Source: Neoasaia chiangmaiensis
GTDB taxonomy: Bacteria; Pseudomonadota; Alphaproteobacteria; Acetobacterales; Acetobacteraceae
NCBI RefSeq assembly: GCF_002005465.1
Contig: NZ_CP014691.1
Span: forward strand, 930,001-994,000
DNA: 64,000 nt
Direction of reading: 5' to 3'
The position numbers were made by a program, and so were the translations under genes. Numbering within the stretch: the first letter of the stretch is position 1; each line of letters begins with the position of its first letter. The notes beneath the pieces were generated by a model that saw only the letters and a list, made by a program, of their open reading frames with translations, was not told the DNA's origin and ran no database searches. This document shows positions 10,167-17,919 of the stretch, in pieces.

Positions 10167-11164
10167 AGGACCCGCCGGAGCATCAGCACGCGATAGAGGA
10201 AAAACGGCGCACCGGTGATCGCGGTCAACACCCCGATCTGAAGCTCCACCCCATGATCGAGCGCACGCACGACGATATCCGCCAGCAACACCATAACGGC
10301 GCCCCCCAGAAAGGACGGCAGAAGCAGCCGCGAGGGTCGATAACCCGTCAGTGGCCGCAAAAGATGCGGCACGACCAACCCGACGAAACCGATCGCGCCC
10401 GATACCGCCGTGCACGACCCGACCGCCAGCGCCGCGCCGAGCACCAGACGGTTCTGCACGCCCCACCATCCGTGCAGGCGGAAACCCATGCTCTCGGCGA
10501 CCTCGTCGCCCAGCGCCAGTGCATCCAGCGCCCGGCCGACCGACGCCATCAGGGCGACTCCTGTCACAACGCCCGGCAGGCAGATCGCCACATCCACAAA
10601 TGTGCGATCCGTCAGCGACCCCATCAGCCAGTGCGCAATCTCGAACATCGCGTATGGACTCGGCGCGAGATTAAGCGCCAACGCCGTCAGGGCAGCGAAC
10701 AGGCTGCTCAGCGCCGCCCCGGCAAGCAACAGGACCAGCGCGCCGCCAGATCCCACCAGCGACACCAGCAGCGCCACCGCCACCAGCGCGCCGCCCAGCC
10801 CGCCCAGCGGCAGGAAGGCCACCCAGAACCGCGAAAGCCCCGAATAGAACACACAAACCGCCCCAAGCGCGGCACCGCCCGAAACACCCAGAATACCCGG
10901 ATCCGCCAGAGGATTGCGCAGATAGCCCTGCAACGCCGCGCCGGAGCAACCCAAAGCGCCGCCGACCATCACCGCCAGCAACGCGCGGGGCAATCGCAAC
11001 GTGCCGACGATCGTCGCCGCCGCGCTGTGCCGACCGTCAAGCAGATCCCGCAACCCCGCGACGAACGAAATCCCGCTTTCTCCATAGAAGAGTGCGCCAG
11101 ATAACAATGCGAGGACGAGCAGCAGGAGAAGCGGCGAAAGCCATCGTGAGGGATACGCCATCAT
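10163..11164 (-). CDS. btuC: FecCD/BtuC-family ABC transporter permease
   Basis: A 333-residue inner membrane permease with about ten hydrophobic helices. Family hallmarks include LRLPRALLAVMVGGALGCSG and NPLADPGILGVSGGAALGAV near residues 60-100, and GAIGFVGLVVPHLLRPLTGY with SFLGGAVMVLLADIVVRAL near the C-terminus. The start is ATG 11164 within ATGATG; its ATGA overlaps the stop of the binding-protein gene, so translation is coupled. It forms a BtuCD-like transporter with the downstream ATPase. The cobalamin assignment comes from the operon leader. Confidence 0.88.
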   Translation of the reverse strand: MMAYPSRWLSPLLLLLVLALLSGALFYGESGISFVAGLRDLLDGRHSAAATIVGTLRLPRALLAVMVGGALGCSGAALQGYLRNPLADPGILGVSGGAALGAVCVFYSGLSRFWVAFLPLGGLGGALVAVALLVSLVGSGGALVLLLAGAALSSLFAALTALALNLAPSPYAMFEIAHWLMGSLTDRTFVDVAICLPGVVTGVALMASVGRALDALALGDEVAESMGFRLHGWWGVQNRLVLGAALAVGSCTAVSGAIGFVGLVVPHLLRPLTGYRPSRLLLPSFLGGAVMVLLADIVVRALDHGVELQIGVLTAITGAPFFLYRVLMLRRVL

Positions 11165-11994
11165 GGTCGCCCGGCACCCTGACGCGCGGATATCAGCATG
11201 GCCAGCACATCCAGCGTCTGCGGCAGGCCGCAGAGCCACAGGCGGGACGGAACGTCCAGCCGCCGGGACGGGGGAAACGCCGCACGAAGCGCCGCATTAT
11301 CCAGCGTAGCCTGCGCGAGCGACTCGCCCTCCGTATCACGGTCCAGAACCAGCATCTCCGGCGGATGCGCGATCAGTTGCTCCAGCGGCACGCCCAGCCC
11401 GCTTCGATAGGCTGGCGAGTCCGCAAGATTGCGCCAGCCGGCCCGCGTCAGCAGATCATCCGCAAGCGACCCACGCCGCGTCACGAAGCCATGCGCCGCA
11501 TAGACGATCGCACTTGGCGACTTCGTTGTCGGACGTTGCCTCTCCAGCACCGCCAGGCGCGCCCGGAAAGCCGAGACCAATGCTCGCCCACGGTCCGGAC
11601 GGCCGATTGCATCGGCGATCTGCATAATCTGGACAGGAATATCATCGATTTGCTCGACCGGCGGCAACCCGACCACATGCAGCCCTGCCTGCTGCCCGAT
11701 CTGCACGCCCGCCGACGCATAAGTGCTTGCCAGCACGATATCGGGACGGGCAGCCAGAACAGCCTCGGCCGTCGAACGCAGGCTCGGCACCCGGCGCGCC
11801 TGCTGGCACAGGACGGATTCCTGACAGTTTCGCGCAAGCGGGCTGAGCCCCACGATATCGTCAGGGTTCGCCAGCATCAGCACGATCTGGTCCGTGCACA
11901 GATTGGTCGAGACGATGCGATGCGACGCCGCCACGGCGGAGGTCGCGAACAGCAAGCCGGCGAGCGTTCCGAGCCATGGCCGCGCGGCGCGCAT
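11161..11994 (-). CDS. btuF: Periplasmic binding protein of the cobalamin-type ABC transporter
   Basis: A 277-residue periplasmic protein. The N-terminus MRAARPWLGTLAGLLFATSA with Ala-Val-Ala before SHR is a Sec signal peptide; there is no lipobox. The mature part begins RIVSTNLCTDQIVLMLA and has the helical-backbone, two-lobe features of BtuF/FhuD-type (class III) binding proteins, such as AVLAARPDIVLAS and PPEMLVLD. It should deliver substrate from the outer membrane receptor encoded just upstream (3-base gap) to the BtuCD permease. The specific ligand is inferred from the cobalamin riboswitch. Confidence 0.85.
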   Translation of the reverse strand: MRAARPWLGTLAGLLFATSAVAASHRIVSTNLCTDQIVLMLANPDDIVGLSPLARNCQESVLCQQARRVPSLRSTAEAVLAARPDIVLASTYASAGVQIGQQAGLHVVGLPPVEQIDDIPVQIMQIADAIGRPDRGRALVSAFRARLAVLERQRPTTKSPSAIVYAAHGFVTRRGSLADDLLTRAGWRNLADSPAYRSGLGVPLEQLIAHPPEMLVLDRDTEGESLAQATLDNAALRAAFPPSRRLDVPSRLWLCGLPQTLDVLAMLISARQGAGRP

Positions 11995-11997
11995 CCG

Positions 11998-14046
11998 TCA
12001 GTAGCTCAGCGTGAAGCCGCCATAACCCGCCCGCCCCGGCTGAAGATAGCCCACCGGGTTCTCATACTGGCGGTTCAACAGGTTGTCGGCACGTGCATAG
12101 ACGCTCAGGTAACGGTTCAACTTATAGTTCGCCGCCAGATTGATGGTGAAATAGCCATGCCCCTTCACGCAGGTCGATCGGCAATCGCTGATCGTGCCCA
12201 GCCGGTCCAGATCCCGCCAGCCGCTGACATAAAGCATCGTCGACGAGAATGTCAGCTTCGGCGTGATGTCCCATCGTGTAATGAAGCTGAATTTGTGATG
12301 CGGAATACGCGGCACCGCCGAGGTCTGGTTTTCGGTGTAACGCGTGTTGCGCGCGACCGTCCAGGTGTAGTTCAGGCTGAAATCCAGATCGTGGCGCGGC
12401 GACCATTTGAGGAACGATTCCACGCCATAGGTCTTGCCGGCCGCCACATTGACCTGTGTGGTGTTGAAGCACGTCGTCGGCCCCGCCGCACAACCTGTCT
12501 CGATCATGTTGCGGATATGGTTCTCATACCATGTCGCACCGAAATTCAGCGTGTTGTGCAGCAATTGCTGCGTCACACCCGCATCGTAACCGATCAGGCG
12601 CTCGGCGCGCAGATTTGGATTGCTGAGATAGCTGCCATAGGGGCTTGGATAGCTGACGAACAGTTCTTCCAGTGACGGGCCATGAAAGCCGCTGCCGCCG
12701 CTGGCCTTGATGATCGTGCCGGTATTGGGAACATGAATCGCCGGTGCTGCGCGCCAAGTCACGTAATTGCCGTAACGGGAGTTGGAATCGTAACGGATAT
12801 TCGCCGCGCCATATAATATGTGATGCCAGTCGCCCTCGTATTGGCCATATCCGGCATTCGTGTCGATCGCACGCGAAACGGGAATCGCGCCACCGCTGTC
12901 GTTCTGGGTCAGCATATCGTGGATATGCTCCGCACCGACCAGCAATCGGCCTGCCTTGCCGAGATCCGTCGTGCCATGCCAGTCGATCTTCACCCGGCCA
13001 CCCGAATAGAGGTCGGGCGTCGAATCCGCGACACCGCTTTCGTAGCGATTGCGATAGGCCGTATAGCCGAGCCCGATGATCTGGTCGAAGCGCCCGCCGA
13101 ATGACGAAAGATGCGCCGTGCCCCGCACGACCGCCTGATTGAGATTGGTCTGATCGCGATAGTTCGTGGGAATATACGTCGTATAATAAGGCGGCGTGTC
13201 GCTCGTGCCATAAGCGGTCGTCGGATAGAGATATTTGCTCTGCGTTAGATGCGCCGTCAGGCCAAGATCGAAATTATCCGTGACATCATAACCCAGCCGT
13301 ATATTCGCCGAACGATTGTCGTTGCGCGAACCCGGCACGTCACGACCCTCCCGGTAACGCCTGGGCACGTTCGGCACATCCACCACGCGCGAATGCGACA
13401 GATAGACGGAATAGTGGAAGCCGCCACGGCTGCCCGACGCACCGAGCGTCTGGTTGAATGTGCCGAACGAGCCCCCTTCGATCCGCACGAACGGCTTGAA
13501 GCGCCCCTCACCGCGGATACTGGTGATGTCGATCACGCCCGCCATCGCATCCGCGCCATACAGGCCACTCTGCGGCCCCCGCAGGATTTCCACGCGCCCG
13601 ATGCCGTCGGTCAGGAACTGCGCCGCGTCGAACGCCCCGGCGTATCCGCTGGGATCGTTGATATCCATGCCATCCAGGCGAACCTTGACCTCATTGGACG
13701 CCGTGCCGCGCATGAAGATCGACGTCGCACCGCCGGGGCCGCCGGTCCGCACGACGTTCAGGCCTGGCTGGCTGGCCAGCAGATCGGGCAGCATCCGGCG
13801 TTGCTGCGTCTGAATTTCCTCCGCGGTGATAATGCTGAGGCTCGTGCCGATATCGTTGATCGAAATCGGATGACGCGCGGCGCTGACAGTGATCGTCTCG
13901 TTGCCATCGGTTGCGGTATCGGCAGCGTGATTGAGCGGCCGCGCCTTGCGGGGCGATGATGATCCAGGAGAATCGTCGGCCAGGGCCACAGACGAAACAC
14001 TCGCCATGAGTGCTGAAAGAAAAACGACGCCGCGCGTAAAAGACAT
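11998..14046 (-). CDS. btuB: TonB-dependent receptor, probably for cobalamin (BtuB-like)
   Basis: A 682-residue outer membrane receptor. MSFTRGVVFLSALMASVSSV with ALA before DDS is the signal peptide; the TonB box region is ETITVSA near residue 50. The plug follows (GTSLSIITAEEIQTQQRRML, then RGTASNEVKVRLDGMDINDP and VEILRGPQSGLYGADAMAGV). The barrel ends GRAGYGGFTLSY with a terminal aromatic, as expected of an outer membrane protein. The frame is open 58 codons further, but that stretch overlaps the riboswitch, so ATG 14046 is chosen. It is first in the operon, directly behind the riboswitch, which makes cobalamin the best substrate call. Confidence 0.88.
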   Translation of the reverse strand: MSFTRGVVFLSALMASVSSVALADDSPGSSSPRKARPLNHAADTATDGNETITVSAARHPISINDIGTSLSIITAEEIQTQQRRMLPDLLASQPGLNVVRTGGPGGATSIFMRGTASNEVKVRLDGMDINDPSGYAGAFDAAQFLTDGIGRVEILRGPQSGLYGADAMAGVIDITSIRGEGRFKPFVRIEGGSFGTFNQTLGASGSRGGFHYSVYLSHSRVVDVPNVPRRYREGRDVPGSRNDNRSANIRLGYDVTDNFDLGLTAHLTQSKYLYPTTAYGTSDTPPYYTTYIPTNYRDQTNLNQAVVRGTAHLSSFGGRFDQIIGLGYTAYRNRYESGVADSTPDLYSGGRVKIDWHGTTDLGKAGRLLVGAEHIHDMLTQNDSGGAIPVSRAIDTNAGYGQYEGDWHHILYGAANIRYDSNSRYGNYVTWRAAPAIHVPNTGTIIKASGGSGFHGPSLEELFVSYPSPYGSYLSNPNLRAERLIGYDAGVTQQLLHNTLNFGATWYENHIRNMIETGCAAGPTTCFNTTQVNVAAGKTYGVESFLKWSPRHDLDFSLNYTWTVARNTRYTENQTSAVPRIPHHKFSFITRWDITPKLTFSSTMLYVSGWRDLDRLGTISDCRSTCVKGHGYFTINLAANYKLNRYLSVYARADNLLNRQYENPVGYLQPGRAGYGGFTLSY

Positions 14047-14181
14047 CAAGAACAGTCCGTGACAAATCCGGGCGTTGCCACAAGATGCATGACGAAGGTG
14101 CCATCGGCCGAAACGGCGAACACGCCCCGCGATCACACAAGCCGGATCACCCCGCCCGGCCTTTTCTCGCTCGCAACAATG

Positions 14182-14348
14182 CCGACGGCAGGTTTCCTGG
14201 CTCGCGAATGATGACCCCATTCCAAGCCTTCCCGATCGTCCTCGATCAGTGACCCGCGCTGTTGCCGCGTGTGGAGATGAAGCTATCGCTTACAGTTGCG
14301 GGGGCAGCTACGGCTTGCGATGCGAACACCTTCACCGTATTCCCTTTT
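14182..14348 (-). promoter_or_regulatory. Cobalamin (AdoCbl) riboswitch
   Basis: Read on the - strand, the leader contains the conserved cobalamin aptamer pieces in order. GGTGAAGGTGTTCGCATC comes first (about 14335-14318), then CAAGCCGTAGCTGCCCCCGC and AACTGTAAGCG (about 14317-14287), and last the B12 box GCCAGGAAACCTGCC (about 14203-14189). It ends about 140 bases before the receptor gene. By family knowledge, bound adenosylcobalamin lowers expression of the downstream uptake operon. I cannot tell transcriptional from translational control. It is the strongest evidence for the ligand of the four following genes. Confidence 0.93.
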
Positions 14349-14526
14349 AACCCTTTCGATAACGAAAGGGCACCGTCGAACGTTTATTATCGTGACGGAT
14401 ATTACCTGTAAAGTTATACAAAATCGTTAAAAAATTGTTAAAGTAAAAAAGTGTATTTCCTTCTTTTGTAAATCTTTCTACGAGGGACTGCCAATATAAA
14501 CGACGCTCCATCCTGAAATAGACACC
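14349..14526. promoter_or_regulatory. AT-rich divergent promoter region
   Basis: Between the riboswitch and the adenylation gene the composition drops to strongly AT-rich around 14390-14480 (long A/T runs such as CGTTAAAAAATTGTTAAAG). This should hold the promoter for the - strand cobalamin operon and for the + strand adenylation gene. No gene is visible. The composition contrast with both flanks may also mark acquired DNA. Confidence 0.5.
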
Positions 14527-15999
14527 ATGACCCACTTCGACGTCGCAAGAAGATTTCTTGATATCGCCGAAAAATACGCCGCTCATCCGGCAATCGTCAT
14601 GGAAAACGAGCATGTTACCTATAACGAATTGTTGCAACTGACGCAGTCCTGGCTGGCGCTTTTCAGCGGCCACCAGCAGCCCCGAATCGCCATCGCCCTG
14701 CCGCCCGGCGCAGCAGCCTATGCGGCCATGTTCGCCAGCCTGCTGTCGGGCGGCACATACACCCCCATCAATCTCCGCGCGCCGGAAGCCAAACGCAACA
14801 GCATCTGCAGCGCCTTCCAGCCGGATTTCATTCTCGCCCCGGCGGAGGAAGCCGCGCGTCTGTCGCGCCATGCGCCCCACGCGCACCTTGCCGCCGCGCC
14901 CAATGACAGCCCCCCATCCAGCATTCATCAGGTAAACCGGGATGACCAGCCGGCTCCTGCCTACGTCATCTTCACGTCAGGCTCGACCGGCACGCCGAAA
15001 GGCGTGGTCATCGGCCGGGAAGCCCTGAATCATTATATCGCCTGGGCTTTGCAATCGCTGGCTTTGACATCGGACGACCGCGTTTCCCAATACGCCAATA
15101 TCGCCTTCGATCTCAGCGTTCTGGAGATCTTCGCCACCCTCTGTTCCGGCGCCAGCCTCCATCCGGCAAGCGGTCTCGGCGATCGGCTCCGGCCGGCCCG
15201 TCTCATCGCAAGGGACCGCCTGACGGTCTGGATCTCCGTTCCGAGCGTTGTCGGGATCATGCAGCACGCCGGCGACCTGACGACGGCAAATCTTCAAAGC
15301 ATTCGCCGGTTCACTTTCTGTGGCGAACCGCTTCTACCCGCCCATGTCGAAGCCCTGTTCGAGGGGGCGCCCGACGCGGAAATCCAGAACACCTACGGGC
15401 CGACGGAAGCCACCGTTTCCATGACATCGATCGTCTTCGACAGGAGAAATGCCGCCTCGGCATGTCGAGACAGCGTGTCGCTGGGCCATGCCATCCCGGG
15501 CATGGCCGTGCACAAGGGCGAGGATGGCGAACTATTGCTGTCCGGCCCGCAACTGGCCGATGGTTACCTGAACGATCCAGTCACCACGGCGCGCGCCTTC
15601 ATCGTGCTGGACGGACCCGACGGTCCTGTCCGCGCCTATCGGACCGGCGACCGTGTCGCATTTCACGACGGCCTCCCCTATTTCAGCAACCGTCTTGATT
15701 TTCAGATCAAACACAAGGGTTTTCGCATCGAACTCGGAGAGATCGTTGCGGCGTTCGCAACGGTCGGATACCGGCATGTCTGCGTTTTCACAAACGAAGC
15801 ACACCTTGTCGCCATCGTGGAAGGTGCGCCGACCGACGACGTCATGACGCTTCGCCAGACGCTTGGCCGTCAACTCGCCGCCTATGCCATCCCCGATATC
15901 ATCACGGCGATGCCGACCCTGCCGCGCAACGAAAACGACAAGATCGACCGACTGGCGATCATGGCCCGCTTCCAGCAATCGTTGCCCCGGACGCCTTGA
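14527..15999 (+). CDS. Stand-alone amino-acid-type adenylation enzyme (ANL superfamily)
   Basis: A 490-residue AMP-forming ligase resembling NRPS adenylation domains and DltA. Core motifs: A3 IFTSGSTGTPKG at 148-159, A4 FDLSVLEIF at 194-202, A5 NTYGPTEATV at 288-297, A7 YRTGD at 371-375, A8 GFRIELGEI at 398-406, and A10 LPRNENDKIDR at 465-475 with catalytic Lys472. Asp195 in A4 is the residue that holds the alpha-amino group in amino-acid-activating domains, so an amino acid substrate is likely. No carrier or condensation domain is attached; the likely partner carrier is encoded tail to tail with a 41-base overlap. The substrate and product are unknown. Confidence 0.85.
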   Translation: MTHFDVARRFLDIAEKYAAHPAIVMENEHVTYNELLQLTQSWLALFSGHQQPRIAIALPPGAAAYAAMFASLLSGGTYTPINLRAPEAKRNSICSAFQPDFILAPAEEAARLSRHAPHAHLAAAPNDSPPSSIHQVNRDDQPAPAYVIFTSGSTGTPKGVVIGREALNHYIAWALQSLALTSDDRVSQYANIAFDLSVLEIFATLCSGASLHPASGLGDRLRPARLIARDRLTVWISVPSVVGIMQHAGDLTTANLQSIRRFTFCGEPLLPAHVEALFEGAPDAEIQNTYGPTEATVSMTSIVFDRRNAASACRDSVSLGHAIPGMAVHKGEDGELLLSGPQLADGYLNDPVTTARAFIVLDGPDGPVRAYRTGDRVAFHDGLPYFSNRLDFQIKHKGFRIELGEIVAAFATVGYRHVCVFTNEAHLVAIVEGAPTDDVMTLRQTLGRQLAAYAIPDIITAMPTLPRNENDKIDRLAIMARFQQSLPRTP

Positions 16000-16234
16000 G
16001 ATGCCGATCCAGCTGATCCGCGAGATCACCGACGCAATGCAGACGATCGATATCCTGATTGCTCAGAAGGAGCCCGTAGCGTTCCTGGAGCGTCAGGATG
16101 ATCGTAATCATCTGCATGGAATCCCAGCCCGGTACATCCGCTGCGGTTGCATCGCGCCCGATATCCGCCGCCTGCGATCCGAACAGTTCGATCAGCACCT
16201 GCCGCAACGCCGAAAAGGCCGCCGTATCGTCCAT
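15959..16234 (-). CDS. Acyl/peptidyl carrier protein
   Basis: A 91-residue phosphopantetheine carrier. VPGWDSMQMITIILTLQERY at about 34-53 holds the attachment site, Ser39, in a WDSM context like carriers that work with free-standing ligases. An ATG at 16252 would add six residues, but ATG 16234 has GAGAGG ten bases upstream and fits the domain. The last 41 bases lie inside the coding sequence of the convergent adenylation gene, an unusually long tail-to-tail overlap. The divergent unknown gene starts 41 bases away on the other side. Its probable role is to carry the amino acid activated by the neighbour; that pairing is inference. Confidence 0.85.
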   Translation of the reverse strand: MDDTAAFSALRQVLIELFGSQAADIGRDATAADVPGWDSMQMITIILTLQERYGLLLSNQDIDRLHCVGDLADQLDRHLKASGATIAGSGP

Positions 16235-16275
16235 CACCGCTTCGCCTCTCATGAGGTAATTGAAAAGACCGCATT

Positions 16276-17385
16276 ATGACGCCCCTTCCCCTCAACGCCA
16301 ATCGGCCATCAGCGGCCTCGTTTCCATTTCTCCACGAGCGGCCCAGCTGGTCTGCCGCACAGCAATGGGCAGCGGAATGGGTGCAGCTTATCGAGGCACC
16401 CGTCCCATGCAGGGCCAGCGCCATGCCGACGCCGCAAGGCTGGACTCTCACCCTCGCTTTCGGCACCCCGCTGACAGGTCAGTGTCTGGACGTTTTCATC
16501 CAATCCCCCCAACCCGGCACGCTTTCCTTGCGCCTCGACCACGAAGGGGTAGGCCCGGTTCCCTTCTCGCAGGAAGCGGCCTGCTTCAATTTTCCAATCC
16601 CGGATGGCACATCGACCATCGTCATGGACATGCAGGGTGCGGCACCCGCCGATCCGGCAACGCTGCTGCCCTTCCGCTCGATACGCATCATGCCTCGCGC
16701 GATCGAGGCAGCAACGATGCTCCAGACAGGAACGGCAGCCCCGCAAAACGACCGGGACCTGGCGCTGCGGTTCGTCAGCCTCGGCGATAATTGCGAGTTC
16801 GGCATCGTGCAGCGTCGTCTCGGCGCCGATCCGCTCGATCTCTACCGCTTCTCCGCCGTGCCGATCGCCTGGATCCTCTATGGCTTCGATCGCGGATTCG
16901 CCGGCATCGATCAGTCGGGCCCGCATGAAGTCACCGAGCAACTACAGGGTGACGGCAATCGCTACTGGTATGTGTATCAGCGCGAGTATCGCATCCAGTT
17001 TGAAAGCGGCGTGCGATGCGATACGAAATCCCTTGCCGATATGCGGCGTGACAGCCTGCGCCGCATGCCTTTCCTGGCATGGCGCCTGATGGATACGCTC
17101 AGATCGGGCGACCGAATTCTGGTGTTTCGACGCGAGACACCGCTGCACCCCGCCGAGATCTCTGCCCTGTCACATCGTCTCGCCGCGCTCGGCAGCGCGC
17201 AGGCATTGGTCGTCCATCCGGATCCCACACAGGATAACCCAACGATCCAGCGTGTCGCCCGGAATGTCGCGAATGGCACGATCGCCTCATTTGCCGATCC
17301 CACTCGCGTGGTCGATACCATCCGGCCGGATCTATGGTTGCCGCTCATGCAGCAGGCCCAGACGCTCCTGTCGTCCCCGCTTTAA
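16276..17385 (+). CDS. Protein of unknown function with SLGDNCEFG domain
   Basis: A 369-residue soluble-looking protein without signal peptide or membrane helix. Residues about 55-140 are beta-rich (TLTLAFGTPLTGQCLDVFIQ). From 166 a second domain begins FVSLGDNCEFGIVQRRLGAD-PLDLYRFS. A Cys173 after SLG recalls the start of DUF1796-type putative papain-like cysteine peptidases, but I cannot confirm a catalytic His/Asp and treat this as a resemblance only. Similar SLGDNCEFG proteins appear, as far as I recall, in other alphaproteobacteria near polysaccharide or carrier genes. Divergent from the carrier protein gene by 41 bases, so co-regulation with the adenylation/carrier pair is plausible. 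Confidence 0.7.
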   Translation: MTPLPLNANRPSAASFPFLHERPSWSAAQQWAAEWVQLIEAPVPCRASAMPTPQGWTLTLAFGTPLTGQCLDVFIQSPQPGTLSLRLDHEGVGPVPFSQEAACFNFPIPDGTSTIVMDMQGAAPADPATLLPFRSIRIMPRAIEAATMLQTGTAAPQNDRDLALRFVSLGDNCEFGIVQRRLGADPLDLYRFSAVPIAWILYGFDRGFAGIDQSGPHEVTEQLQGDGNRYWYVYQREYRIQFESGVRCDTKSLADMRRDSLRRMPFLAWRLMDTLRSGDRILVFRRETPLHPAEISALSHRLAALGSAQALVVHPDPTQDNPTIQRVARNVANGTIASFADPTRVVDTIRPDLWLPLMQQAQTLLSSPL

Positions 17386-17449
17386 CGCACGCGCCGCAAT
17401 CCGCGCAGCAGGAACCGGTCATAACGCGAACCCTCCCCACCACGGAGCT

Positions 17450-17680
17450 CGGGGGAGCCCGACAGCGTTTTCCGCATAAAGCGCGACCACGCAGGCGCGC
17501 CATCTTCGTGGAGAGGCCGGTTTCGTCGATGAAGACCAGGCGGGCGCGGATCGAGGTCAGGCTGGCCGTCGAACCAGTCCTGCCGACGTGTCAGCATATC
17601 TTCGCGCTCCTGCTCCAGGGTATGTGCGGTCTTTTTTTGAATGTCCACCCGCGCTGCCGCAGCCATCGACTGAGCATACT
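17450..17680 (-). pseudogene. IS630-family transposase fragment
   Basis: An internal slice of an IS630 transposase. One frame reads MLSRWLRQRGWTFKKRP and another VDIQKKTAHTLEQERED with QDWFDGQPDLD. The same two-frame arrangement and the same T7 run (17632-17638) occur in the intact element at 25.2-26.3 kb. By eye roughly a quarter of the bases differ, so it is a separate copy. The DDE residues and both element ends are missing. It is fused at about 17680 to a fragment of an unrelated transposase. Confidence 0.8.
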
Positions 17681-17804
17681 GCTGCCAGTTTCCATATTTT
17701 GGCGAAACATCGCGCCATGGCGTGCCGCAGCGGAGGCGCCAAAGTATGCCGTTAATAATTGAGCGATTATGCTCCGGACGGCGTCCGCGTCCCCGGTTCT
17801 CCAT
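17681..17804 (-). pseudogene. IS5-family transposase N-terminal fragment
   Basis: Encodes GRGRRPEHNRSIINGILWRL with TPWRDVSPKYGNW, the N-terminal region common to IS5-type transposases. It runs straight into the IS630 fragment in one open frame of 140 codons, giving a chimeric and surely inactive reading frame. The IS5 piece may extend to about 17890 in another frame, but no terminal repeat is recognisable. The 534 bases between the unknown gene and the AGE epimerase hold only these remnants. Confidence 0.75.
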
Positions 17805-17919
17805 TTCAAGTCTGGCGTCTCAACATCGTTCTGTCGTGAGCGGGGTCTGATGACGTTCTCGGGACGTGGGTCTATAAGACGATCCGAACAATGGTCGACA
17901 ATGCCGTTTTTGGAATGAG

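Noticed and set aside
11092-12675. 527-codon + strand open frame
   Set aside because: Lies antisense to the binding-protein and receptor genes, whose motifs and signal peptides are clear. Long antisense frames are common in DNA this rich in GC; the product is Arg/His/Gln-rich without a domain.
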